Shown: positions 11,460-23,188 of the stretch, in pieces
Numbering within the stretch: the first letter of the stretch is position 1
Layout: every line of letters begins with the position of its first letter
DNA from: Chrysomallon squamiferum
Taxonomy: Eukaryota; Mollusca; Gastropoda; Neomphalida; Peltospiridae
Assembly: GCA_012295275.1 (NCBI GenBank)
Contig: CM022677.1
Location: forward strand, 19,979,041-20,043,040
Direction: 5' to 3'
DNA length: 64,000 bases
Translations under genes and position numbers: made by a program
Notes under the pieces: generated by a model
The model's database searches: none
Told to the model about the DNA's origin: nothing
What the model saw: only the letters and a program-made list of their open reading frames with translations

Positions 11460-12334
11460 AAAATTCATTATTATTATTATTATTATTATCATCATCATCA
11501 TCATCATCATTTTTTTTCGTTGTTTTTTGTTTTGTTTTGTTCTCTTTTTTGTTGATTTTTAGTTGTTTTTTTTTTTTTTTTTTTTTTGTTGTTTCTGTTT
11601 TTGTTTTTTGGGGCGTTTTAATGTGTGTGTGTGATTGATTGCTGTTGTTTTCCTTTTTCCTTAACTACATTTGGGACGTTTTAATTAATTAGATTTCGAT
11701 GTATGAATGTATGTATGTATGTGCACACACACACACACACACGTGTATTTGTCCGCTCATGCATGAACGTGACGCACATGCATATAATTACATTTTATTT
11801 TCTCTCTGTTTTAATTTAGGTTTCAGAGTTTTTAGTGTTTTGTTGTTGTTGTTGTCGCCATTTTGATGGGAATTTTTGTTGTTGTGCTATCTTTGTTCGT
11901 TTTTTGTTTGGTTTTTTTTTTTTCGGGTTTTTGGGGTGGTTTTGGGGTTGTTTGGTTTTTTTTTTTTTTTTGTTATTTGTTGTTATCTGTTGGTATTTCG
12001 TGGGGGACTTTCTTTGTTTTGTTTGTTGTTGTTGTTTTTGTTTGGGTTTTTTTCTCACAAACAATCTACGTTGGCCTATAAAATAACTGCTTTGAGGAAA
12101 TGTTTTGTTTTGATTTTCACTCATTTTGAACCGTAGATGTGGTCCACTGTGTTTATTTGAAAATATGTAAACTGCTTAATCTGTTTCTGAAACTACAATA
12201 GGTAGACTGTATTATTTATTATAAATATAGAAAAGAAATGAAAAGAACATTATTAAGAAGAAGAAGAAGAAGAATATATTTTTTTTAAAACCAGTGATAA
12301 TGATGATTATAATAATATTATTTTAATAATAATA

Positions 12335-12384
<50 letters not shown>

Positions 12385-12640
12385 CGTTGTTATTGTAGTT
12401 TTATTTGGCGTTTGGCTGTTTACTCTGTGCTGTTACTTTGTGTAACGTGTGCGGTATGGAGTTACTCAAAAATTGTCTTTAGGGATACTTTGCAGTCCAA
12501 TTACGTATTTATATGCACCACTTTATTTTTATGATAAAGTGGAGATGTGTCACTGTAATTATATTTGAATAAGAGCCGTTGACCTATGCACTGTACTGCA
12601 CACGATGACCAATAAATTGCCTATTCTTTTTATATTAGGT
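10700..12640. other. Intergenic AT-rich and low-complexity DNA
   Basis: No gene seen. Contents include (TTA)n at 11405-11455 and 12340-12380, poly-T, a T/G-rich block at 11510-12050 (TTG/TTTG repeats) and a short (AC)n at 11724-11742. The 70-100-residue frames here are Phe/Cys/Val-only artefacts. Confidence 0.8.
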
Positions 12641-12806
12641 AAATACAATATAGCATCTAGTTGTCGTTCTTGAATGACGAAAGGGGGCGCTGAATTCTAA
12701 CACCCAAAGGACGCCATTTTAAGCGCTTAGAAGAAAGACTATTTTACAGTAATATTCTTGATAAAATTTAAGTAAGCGGCGTTTATTTTTATTTAAAGAG
12801 GTAAAA
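12640..12806 (+). promoter_or_regulatory. TARDBP: TARDBP 5' leader / proximal promoter region
   Basis: Unique sequence just before the TARDBP start codon, less repetitive than its surroundings. It contains AGGGGGCGCT (12682-12691), which matches the core of a CTCF site, and a YY1-like 'acgccatttt' near 12711. No TATA box is obvious, as expected for a housekeeping promoter. The transcription start cannot be placed from sequence. Confidence 0.4.
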
Positions 12807-15242
12807 ATGAGTCAGTATTTGCAAGTAGCAGAAGATGAAAACGAGGAGCCCATAGAAATCCCAAGTGAAGATGATGGAACATTGTTACTGTCGACGCTGG
12901 CCGCTCAATTTCCAGGAGCATGCGGATTGAAATATCGAAATCCTGATACAGGCACTTTCCGTGGCGTTCGTCTTGCCGATGGAAAACTCCATCCTCCAGA
13001 GACAGGGATGTGGGATTCTCATGTTTATATTGCAGTTTTTCCTAAAGGTTAGTTTAAAATAAATAATAATAATAATAAATTTAAAAAGCCGTTAAAATTA
13101 AATGCGAGCCTCCTTTTCATTTTTCACCATATTCACAATTAATTTTCTATTTTTCATTTTTAGAGCATTTTCTTCTTACTCATTATTTTTAGTAGTTAGC
13201 ATTTTGTAAAAATGACCAGTTTTATTTTATAGGCACTAATCTGCCCAGTAAATATTTAACATTTACAAAGAATTTGGCAATCGAAAAATAAAAATTATTT
13301 GTAAATACTAAATGAGATATGAATACCGCAAAATTTTATTCAAAAAAAAAAGAAAAAAAAGGTTGTTTTTGATATTATGAACGTGGCCATCCGAATAAAA
13401 TTATTACCTTGGAGCAATTGTTTTATAATATTTAAATTTGAAAAAACAGAAACACAAATTTCAGAAAACAAGAGAAAAGGTGATGATGGCCAGGAGAATC
13501 CTGTTGCGAAGACCAAGCGAGTTGATGGAGGCTCGAAAAGCAGCACTGACCTTATTGTCCTGGGCTTACCATGGAAATGTACAGAAGATGACATGAGAAA
13601 GTATTTCTCACAGTTTGGTGACCTTTTGCTTGTGCAGGTAAATAAAAAAAAATAAAAAAATTAGAACTTAATATATTACTCCAGAAATAGTTTCAATTTA
13701 TAATTTCTCACAATAGCTTTGGAGCATAACTTTTATTTTTTACTGGCTTGTATAACTGGCAATTAAAAAAATCAATTTTTAAAAAATGGGAGTAAAAATC
13801 TTTTAGGACAGTTCAGCTTGAGTATACTAATAAAATAACCATAAAGATAATTTTCACATGGTTTTTTTTTTTTTTTTTTTTTTTTCTTTTTCTCCTTACT
13901 TCAAAAGGTAAAACGAGACCCAAAGACAGGTGAATCGAAAGGATTTGGCTTCATTCGATTTGCTGATTATCGCTCTCAAGTGAAGTGCATGTCACAGAGA
14001 CACATGATAGATGGGCGCTGGTGCGATGTGACCATTCCAAACTCGAAGGTAAAAATTTATCTTTTTTCATACCTACATAATGATTATATCTTACATCCAG
14101 GGTGAGAATCCCTCATCTGAAATGCTTCAGATAGGAAGTGTTTCAGATTTTAGAATACAAGGAGATCGGTCTAAATGTAAATTGCATTTACAATTTATAT
14201 ACAGTTTACACAAATATAATCAGAAGGAATATTCTATGTAATACTTTTATTAAAATAAAGTTAGTGTATGCAATAAAAGTTTGCAGGATTTTTTTTTATA
14301 TATATATATATATAATGTTTTAATTATTTTTGTGTTAAAAATAAAGGTATTATATTCAAAACAATCTGAAAACTTTTATATAAATAACTATTTCTGCTGT
14401 TCAGAGAGAGAGTCTTTGCTCCTGGACATTTTTATTATTTGTGCATGTACAGAGACAGCTGCATGCATGCATGAGTGCACACGTGTGTCATTTAGTTTCG
14501 TTAATATTTTATTTTAATTTCATGCTTGCAGGAAGGATCTCAGCAGCTGATGAACAGGAAGATTTTCATTGGCCGATGCACCGAGGACCTGACCCAGGAC
14601 GACCTGAGGAACTACTTCAGCAAGTACGGCGAGGTCGTCGACGTCTTCATCCCGAAGCCGTTCCGCGCCTTCGCCTTTGTCACCTTCGCCGACCACGAGG
14701 TCGCGCAGATGCTTTGCGGCGAGGACCACATCATCAACGGGGCCAGCGTGCACGTGAGCAACGCCTCGCCGAAGCACTACGACGCCCAGCAGAACAGAAA
14801 GGGTGGGTTCAACCAGACTGCTAGCATGGGTAGCCCGGGGGCATGGCGGGGTGGGGCGGGCGGCGCCACCTCCCGCAACGTCGGCTCCTCGGTGAAGGGG
14901 GAGAACATGCCCGGGGGTGGGATGGAGGCGATGGGGAACAGCCAGCTGGGCATGAACCTGCTCAACTCGGCCATGCTGGCCGCGGCCCAGGCCATGCTGA
15001 ACCAACAGGGGCAGTGGGGGCCACTCGGGCTGGCGGGGCAGACTGGGGGGAGTCCCGACGCCACGGGGAACCCCGCGGCCAGGAACACGGGCTTCGACAG
15101 CTCGACCGGGGGCACGACCAACCAGGGCAACAACTTCCTGGGTGGGTGGGGCCCGCCGCAGGATCAGACTGCTCACCAGGGTCAGGGTCAGTATGGAGGG
15201 TGGGGTACCCCGCACCAGAGTCAGAGGGGCGCGTGGAATTGA
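12807..15242 (+). CDS. TARDBP: TAR DNA-binding protein 43 (TDP-43)
   Basis: Four coding exons: 12807-13047, 13465-13637, 13908-14048 and 14532-15242 (TGA), giving 421 residues against 414 in human. Nuclear RNA/DNA-binding protein that controls splicing and RNA stability by binding UG-rich RNA. The N-terminal oligomerisation domain is in exon 1 ([20 protein letters not shown]). A basic NLS with NKRK is at 82-85. RRM1 has RNP2 LIVLGL at about 110-115 and RNP1 KGFGFIRF at 149-156, followed by [16 protein letters not shown]2 starts with [10 protein letters not shown] at 195 and has RAFAFVTF. The C-terminus is Gly/Gln/Asn-rich with the conserved helix [17 protein letters not shown] near 330-345. 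The start is supported by alignment to the family start ([20 protein letters not shown]). The last exon is strikingly GC-rich compared with exons 1-3. It contains two in-frame internal GTGGGT donors that could splice to a downstream exon. Confidence 0.97.
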
Positions 15243-17650
15243 GGCAGAACGATTTTTTGGAGGTGTGAGTGGTGGGAGAGAAAAAAGAAGTGGGGGAGAA
15301 AGATTTGAAAGCTTTGAAATAAAAAGTTTTATTTTTTTGTTTCTGATTAGAAAGCATTTGAAATTGTGAGTTGAGGAAACTAAAATATATACATTTTTTT
15401 TTTTTTTTTTTGATTTGGTTGGTAGGAAGAAGAAAGTGTACATATTTTAAACTGTAGTCTGTCTTATTCATTCATATTCAGTAGCTGTGGGTGGGCTTTT
15501 GATTTCTCAGGAAAGGCTGATACTTTGATTTCTTTTTTTATATATATATATATATATGGTTCTGAATAATCACTTGTAATTGTTTTTTTTTTTTTTTTGT
15601 TTGTTTGTTTAGGACACAGTTTGATTCTTATACCATGTCTATTTATTCCGTCACATTCATTTTGAATTAAATAACTAAAAAAAGTTTTTAAAACCTGATC
15701 AGTCAAAATTGTTTGAAAGACTGGATTAAGAAATTAAGTTCCTTTCATCCAGCATTTTTTTTTTTTTTTCCTTTTTAGAAACCTTTTCTTTTTTATAAAT
15801 GAATTCATTTTTATCTCCATTTGTACAAATTCATTAATCAACCAGTTTGTTTCATTGTTATCCACTAAAGATTTGGGGATAGACATTCTGAATTTTTACA
15901 GCTAAACTGAAAGTGCAAAAAATCTATTTTCGGTATGGAATAGGGAAGGATGGAAAAAAAATTTGTTTTGGCTACTGCTAAAGGGGTTAGATTTATTTTT
16001 TTTAATTTTTAAACCAAATAACAGATCTTTTGGATTAAGAAAACGTATGGACAGACAGGCATAGAGATAACTTGTGGACGTATATTGTGTATCTTGAGTG
16101 TTTGCTGTTGTGAAATTGTTGTCCAAAGATTAGAGCTAGTGTTAGGAATGTTGTAATTTTTTGTGTTTTTCTTTATCTTTTTTAATATATAGTATTTTAC
16201 CTTTTTTTTTCCAAAGAGATGAATTATATTTTTTTCATTAACACAGAATGATTACAAAGTAAATATAAGCAAAATTTTAAATTGCTTGAAAATGAATTTT
16301 AAGAAAATTAAACTCGACACCTTCATATGCATAAAATATGGCTAAAATTCTTTTATTTTTTCAAATATTCTTCTGTTTTTTTTATAAAGTATTTGTTATT
16401 TTGTTAATTTGTTAAATTATCAGAAACTGTAATCTAAATGTTTGTTTTTTCCCCTTTTCCCCCGATGGTTTTTCATCATTAAATAACAGGACTTTAAAAA
16501 CTATATTCAACGATGACTTCATTTTATAACCATTAGGTATTTTTGGGGGTGTTTTTTTTCTTTTTTTTTTTAAATCTTGTTTTCTTTTCATGATTGAAAG
16601 TCATAGATGTTTTTTATAAATGGTATGTTGTCGCATAATGCAACAGGCATAGCCCCTCGAAACTGTATGCTAGTGAATGTTGTGTAACTAAGGTGAACTT
16701 TGGATGACTGCGTGAAAACTCCCGTCATTTCTGCTTGATTCTGAGGATCATTGTGTGTGAAGTTACGAAGTCCGAGGACAAGGAAGGGCAGTTTAAGAAC
16801 AGTGATGTGCGAGAATGTGGGCTTTTTTAACCGGGACGTGATTGAAGATTTGAGCCATTTGAAGATCGCGAGTGAGAAAGTTTTAAACGACTTTGTCGGA
16901 ACGGAAGAAAACCCGAGTAAGAGCTGGTGGGGAGAGAATGTTGTTGTTGACATTTTAACACATGGAGGCAGAAAGACCTGTTGTAAGAATGGTTTATAAA
17001 AAAGAAAAAAGAGAAAGAACAAAAGAGACTGGAACGGGAGAAGAGCAGAGTGGAAACATCGCGTGTTTGTTGTTGTTGTTGTTGTAAGGACAGATTTTTC
17101 TTTTTAAAGACAAGATTGAAATTATTTGGTGCCTGACGACGTGTACGACTGGAATGTTGTGTTCATTTTTACACATCTAGGAACTTCTTTTTATTTCTTA
17201 TAATTTTTTTTTTTTTATTTTTTTATTTTTTTTATTATTATTATTATTATTATTAAATTTAAAACATTATATTTATCATTCTTTTACCTGTTAACATGTA
17301 GGAAATTTCGTGAAAGATTTGTATGTTCTGTGCGTTAGTTTTATCAATACAGCAGTTTGTAGATGTGAACAAGTTGGTTGTGTCTTTTTTTAACTGTTCT
17401 GTGTGGGGTGTAACTGTGAGTTTGTGGGACGGGACGGGTAGATGTGGGTGTGTCATTTATAATTACCGTGAAATGAAATGACTTTTAACCACAAAAAAAA
17501 AAACCCAACAAAATTGGGGGAAAAAAATGCCCATCTGTTGATAACAAAAACCAAATTCAATTATCTTTAATTCTTCAGATTAAACCTTTAGTGTGATGAA
17601 TATAACATAATAAATAAAAATGTAAATGTTAATACATTGATAGAGTTATG
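15243..17650 (+). other. TARDBP: TARDBP 3' UTR region
   Basis: Non-coding continuation of the last TARDBP exon. Possible poly(A) signals are at 15318-15323 (AATAAA, 76 nt after the stop) and again near 17610. A less AT-rich stretch at about 16600-17080 is open on both strands (82 residues plus, 144 residues minus) but resembles no protein I know. Vertebrate TARDBP also has a long, multi-poly(A) 3' UTR. Confidence 0.5.
15318..15323 (+). terminator. TARDBP: Candidate proximal poly(A) signal of TARDBP
   Basis: AATAAA located 76 nt after the stop codon of the main open reading frame. Use is inferred; several later AATAAA motifs exist. Confidence 0.4.
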
Positions 17651-18148
17651 GGTTAACTGCAGATGCCACCATAATCCTGGCATCATCATTTGTTAGCCAT
17701 GAAATTGCCATTTGCACAATTCATAATCCTCTGTATTAATCAATTTATACTACTGTTGGCCTAACTTGCAGTAGCCAGTCACAATTTGGAAAACGTATAT
17801 ACCAAAGGCAGCTATTTTTATATAAGCAGTGTGTTGACTACTTTTCAAGAATTAGATCAAATTTAATGTCGATTGTGAAATTTCATAAAATATTACATTA
17901 TTATCTAAATGAATTTTTTATATATATCAAACTGCATATAACATTGAATACAGAAGTACAGTAATTCAGAATGAACTTTTTGTAATTTCAATTTTCAGAA
18001 GTATAGAACTAAAATATAAATTGACTTGTAATAGTAACTTTAAGAAATAAGAAATTTCTCAGTGATGGAGAATAGAAATTTGTGTGTACCGTGAGGAACC
18101 ACTAGGTTTGACCTTTGAAAATTGTTATTATGAAAATGATCAGGGTTT

Positions 18149-18167
18149 TGTGTGTGTGTGTGTGTGT
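18149..18167 (+). promoter_or_regulatory. TARDBP: Sense-strand (TG)9 tract downstream of TARDBP
   Basis: TG dinucleotide run followed by 'tttgcatgtg'. In a transcript running from the TARDBP last exon to the candidate exon at 19450 it would be a (UG)9 tract, the preferred ligand of TDP-43. It could therefore take part in autoregulation (inference). Confidence 0.35.
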
Positions 18168-18875
18168 TTGCATGTGTTATTTACATAGTAACATTTAAAT
18201 TGTGTGCATATTAAAGAAATAACAATTTGTAGAAACACATGTCTAAAATGCACAGAGTTGATATATATATATATATATAAAACCGGAATGTTGAGTGTTT
18301 AGAATGTAATACCAGAATTTTTGTTGAAGTATTTTATCCACTAAGGTTAACAGTGAGAATGGTAACAACTGTTAGTGTTACTGTTTACGGTCATGCAAAC
18401 GTGAGCAACTGATAAACTAATAATTACTGTGCTCCACAAAGAGTGTGAGAGAGTGATTTTCCCCTTAACAGAATGCTGTACAAGCTGATTGAACAGTTTG
18501 GAGAGTGTTTTTCACATTAAAAGTATGTGTTGTTTAGAGAGAGAGGGGTAGTTTGGTTTGTTAGGTGTGAAAGATTAAACTATTGTTTATGGGATGAGTT
18601 AACTTGTATTGGTGCTCTTCTCTGTGACCAATTAAATCAACTAAAATATGTGGGGTTCATAGTCTTCAGGTTAATGCAAACAAATGAAATTTCGATTTGC
18701 CTGTTACAAAAAAAACAACTAAGGTAAGTAAGTACAGGTTTAAAGATTGGGCAATGAAGAAATTTTCTTTTCTGTTGGTGTTTTTTTTTTTTTTTTTTTT
18801 TTTTTCAGGAAAAGCTTCAGAGTGTGGTGGATGAAATTTAATTTTCACCATTACAGAGCTCATGTCTTCGATTTC

Positions 18876-18880
<5 letters not shown>

Positions 18881-18960
<80 letters not shown>
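18881..18960. repeat. (CT)n microsatellite
   Basis: About 40 CT units, uninterrupted, in the region between the TARDBP main stop and the candidate tail exon. Confidence 0.97.
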
Positions 18961-18964
<4 letters not shown>

Positions 18965-19330
18965 GGTGGGATTCAACAGTTTTTGCAATAAACATATTTA
19001 TGATTATAAATGTTTTATTTTTATTATTTTTTTATTATGATAAGCAGCATAAAACTTTTTTTTTTTTTTTTTATTATAATAAGCAGCATAAAAAAATTTA
19101 ATTGTTTTTTTTTTTCATTTTATTTTTTTTCTTAATAATGATTATTTGTAATAAATACCTGTTTGATAATTTTGAATGTTTGGACAAAAGGAATGAACTT
19201 TAATGGTGTTGAGCATAACTTCAGTGCTATTTGATTATGAAATCTCACTATTGGGGTTTGGTGGGGATGGTTGTGATAATTTTATATAGATTTGTTTACT
19301 GGTTTACATTTTATGGAGATGGGGGGGGTT

Positions 19331-19368
<38 letters not shown>

Positions 19369-19449
19369 AATCTATAAAAAAAACGAAATACCAAGTGTAC
19401 ACACATATATATATATATTTTTTTTAAATATGCTCGATTTTTACAATAG

Positions 19450-19577
19450 GTGGTTACCAAGGTTACGGTTGGTACGAACAGCAGAGAGATCGGCGCGCCG
19501 CGCAGGAAGCTTCTGATGGGTGGAGGAACCGCCAAGATGGCGGGTGTGGTTATGAATGGGGTGGTGCCGCCCAGTGA
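19450..19577 (+). CDS. TARDBP: Candidate alternative C-terminal exon of TARDBP
   Basis: A GC-richer island in AT-rich DNA, preceded by 'tttttacaatag' as a possible acceptor. If it is joined in phase 1, the first two bases complete a Gly codon. The frame then reads GYQGYGWYEQQRDRR followed by a Gly/Asn/Trp-rich stretch and a TGA at 19575-19577: 41 residues of low-complexity, aromatic-Gly composition typical of hnRNP tails. Both internal donors in the TARDBP last exon (after 14802 and after 15141, each G|GTGGGT) are in phase 1 and would join in frame. The sequence 'CCCAGTGAGT' overlapping the stop could also be a donor, making this an internal exon. Human TARDBP likewise makes short isoforms by splicing inside its last coding exon. 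No transcript evidence is available here. Confidence 0.5.
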
Positions 19578-22500
19578 GTGGTACGGTCAGGCCGGCGGGA
19601 AGCAGGGAGCAGAGTGCTTGTTGTGTGGGACAGAGGCGATGTGAATGCAAGAAGGGGATGAAAGACGAGCGACAGAAGAATGAAAGGAGATGGACAGAAG
19701 GATGAAAGAAGGCACTTTTGGATGAGGCACCCTGCTTATAATGTTTGGTGATTGTGTTCTCGGCCGAAATCACTTGATTCTTATAGAAACAAAACAAACA
19801 CAAAAATTTTAATTGTTCTTTTTCTTGAAAACAACACTGCAACTTGGATGGTTTTTAACGTTTGTTTTAGATTTTCTTTTCTTGAAATTTGAATTTCTTT
19901 CAAAAGAATATGTGCATTCTGATTCATGATCTACTGAAAAGCTGCAATGCATAATTCTTGTTGTTGATATAAGAAAAATCATTACAGACGAAAGAAAATT
20001 TTCAACCTAATATTTTCACAATGTGCAAGAAAGGAGAGTGATTAGAAAACATAGTTAAGGAGGAGGAGTGAGACTGGCTTAAGCTTCCAAACTGAAATGA
20101 AGAAATTAATGTTATTAACATTTCCAATGATGAGTGATTATTTCAGGTGCTTTTATTTTGCATTACTGAATTCGAATTTGCTTATTTATTCACTTACGGA
20201 GTTCATACGTTGACGACAAGATTTCAAACTTTCCAGTTGTTTTTCTTCAAGTTTCAAGCTACAGAATTTATTTTTTTTTTTTTTTTTTTTTCCATTTCCC
20301 AAATATTCTTCATCCTGATGTTTCGTATAATTATAAATAAATGCCTTTAAAAATTCATGTTTAAAATGAATGCTTTCAACAACAAAAAAAACAAGCTTGG
20401 GAATAGTGATATTAGAAATGGGTTTTAGTAGTGTATTTAATATAGAACATGTTAACCTTGATGAGTATCTGAATTGTGGTAGATTAAACACTCATGTGTG
20501 CTCAATCCCTTAAGCTATATCCCAACTGGGCCTACATAGATGGTTTACTAAATGCTTAACTGGAATCTGTATCTTAAAAAAAGCCTTGCTAGTGTGTTTT
20601 ACCCATCCTAGCCAGTTTATTGTGGGTAGTTTACAGAAGGCAGTAATGTTTATTAACAAGAATGAATTTAAAACAACATTTGATGATGGGGAAGGGAAAA
20701 ATGGCATTGGGGTATTTGCAACCTCAGCCAGCTTCTGTATTTGGTTTATCAAAGGAAGTTATGAATATAAATATAAATTATTTGTTGCTGGTTGGAAATG
20801 CCCCACACACACACACACACACACCTTGGTTCCTTGTATGTGGCTTATCAAAAGCATTGATATCTGTATGAGAAAATTTGTATGTGAGACTCTTTCCTTT
20901 GCTGGTGGGTAACATGAAAATGGATATTTCTCACACATGCCTCTTTCACTATATTGTTTATCAAAGACCATGATGTCTTGTATCATGTATGAGAAAATTC
21001 ATTTGCTGGCCAAGGGAAAATGGAAATGGGTATTTTCCCATCTCACCCATTCAATACACTGAAATAACCATTGCTGAGGTTTTTTGTGATCCTTAGTTAC
21101 ATCTTTTATATCTAAAGATTAAATTAAGATTACTTAATGGCTGTTGTTGTCAGTGGGTTTCATAGTATGGTATAGTATAACTATTTATCTGCAATGTTTG
21201 CAAAATCTTTCAGAAAAATACGCAGATATATTTAGATTAACAAGAAACAAAAAGGAAGGTGTGAATCTTTTTTCTTGTTAAAATGGTAATTTTATGCACT
21301 GCCACAGTAAAATTCTAAAACTATTTTATTGAATAGGCATTTAAAAGTAATAAGTAAATATTTGAACTTGCAATATTTTCTCTTTACAAAATGATTTTTT
21401 TTTTTATATGTTGTGGTAAAATGCAAGTGACTATAGTCTGAAAACATACTGGATATTAAATTAAAAAGCTTGTTTTATTTTAATAATCTGTAATAATTTA
21501 CTAGATAAATTGGATTGTACTTCATGCACCATGATCTAAATTATTTTTTTGTAACTTTAAAAGTTTGAAGTCGCATCTTCAGTAGTAATAATAGTAATAA
21601 ATGAAATTAAATACACCATAATTTTAAAACACTTATTCAAAAATGTTAAGAAAAATAACTTCCTGGTAGTAAATGGACATGAATCAAATTATATTGGAGT
21701 CTTGTTTAAAATGAAAAGGTTAATTATGGTATTTTGTAATTTGCAAATTGATAGCTGAATTATTTCAACAATCAAACTTGATTTAGTATTTTTCAATAAC
21801 ATGTAAAAAAAAAAAAAAAAAAAATGATAGAAAACTGAGTGACTCTACTTAAAAATTTAAAATTCAATTCTAATTTGAATGCTTTTGATCTAAAGTATTG
21901 AATTTAAAATATTTTAATGATTATGTTGATAAAATTGTGTCCAACAGCATTATAAAAAAATATAAAAAAGTACTGACAGAACTTAATTTCTATGCTGTTG
22001 ATAAATATGTTATTTTAATAACTAAATTTGTTTAAATTGGTTAAGAAAATACATTTTAAAATATGCTCAAGCATAATGTTAAAAATGTAAATTAAATAAA
22101 GAAATTTATGTCTTAAAAAAAACTATATAATAATATAAAAGCATTAAGTTACTTGCATTTGAAAATAGTTTTTTTTTTTTTTTTTTTTTAAATAACAGGC
22201 ATCATCTTAAAGAAAATTAATATATACTATATAGCTTATTTCATACTTATTCACAGAAAGCATTGGAAAGGAGATCTAAATATTTTCTAAGAATCAAGGA
22301 CCTTAAAACTTTCATGCAAATTTGAGATGCTACAGTTAAATGTAATTTAAAAAAAATTATAGTGATCTATCATGAACAAGCCCAGTCCTTGATACTGCTT
22401 ACAAAGAGCTCCCATGAAAGTATCAACCTTCAGGGCACCACTATATGATGTGTTCAGTAATTTTCATGTTCCAATATCTAGTTCATCAATGGGGTAAGAA

Positions 22501-23114
22501 AACAGTTAAAACAGTCCTGTCAATAGCATTGCAAAAGATATTATGCATGAAGTGACTAATTTAAAAAGAAAAGAAAGGACAAACAATCACCAACCAAAAT
22601 GCAAAGATCTTATTTTCCTTAGAAGTAGCCAATAAATTTCCTTTTTCATAAAGATGTATGCAACAATATATTAATTAATAGTGTGGTTTAGAAAAATTAT
22701 ATAATTAAATTTTCAAATACAGGGCTTGTTCAGTTCATTTAAAAACTTTTTACAAGATGTACCTTTGCCATATGCAGTAATGAAATTTAAGAAGAATGGT
22801 TTTCAAATCTGTTATGAAATAAAAACTCCTGTGCTTCTAAATCATAACCATCCAGTAATGAATTTTTTTTCTAAATACATTTCAATAAATTAATAAATAA
22901 AACTAACAAACAAACAGAAATAAATGCACAGTATAATTCTCTTCCATTTTTTTTTTTTTTTTTTTTTTTCACAATCATCTACAATCGTTCAAAAAATTAA
23001 AATAATATATAACATCTTATACTCATGATCACAACTATTTTTTCTGTGATGGTTTCAGTTGCTAATCACTTGCTTAGTGACCATGGTGACCAACATCATC
23101 AGGCATGTGTGTGT
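19578..23114. other. Intergenic AT-rich DNA
   Basis: Between the TARDBP tail candidate and the MIC13 3' end. Contains poly-T/poly-A runs (20270-20292, 21808-21824, 22170-22190, 22950-22970) and an (AC)n run at 20805-20823. No gene or RNA recognised. Short open frames here lack codon bias or known motifs. Confidence 0.7.
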
Positions 23115-23120
23115 TTTATT
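23115..23120 (-). terminator. Candidate poly(A) signal of MIC13
   Basis: TTTATT on the plus strand, so AATAAA on the minus strand, about 70 nt after the MIC13 stop codon. Confidence 0.5.
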
Positions 23121-23188
23121 TTTTTTTTCTCGAGATTACAAATGTTTTAATCACTATGGAAACAAGATGCGTTAAATTTTCACAGCTA

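Noticed and set aside
11835-12124. Four overlapping 70-100-residue frames
   Set aside because: T/G homopolymer-rich DNA gives Phe/Cys/Val or Lys/Gln runs; no coding signature.
14520-15443. 307-residue minus-strand frame opposite the TARDBP last exon
   Set aside because: Antisense shadow of a GC-rich coding exon; its composition follows the TARDBP codons and it resembles no protein.
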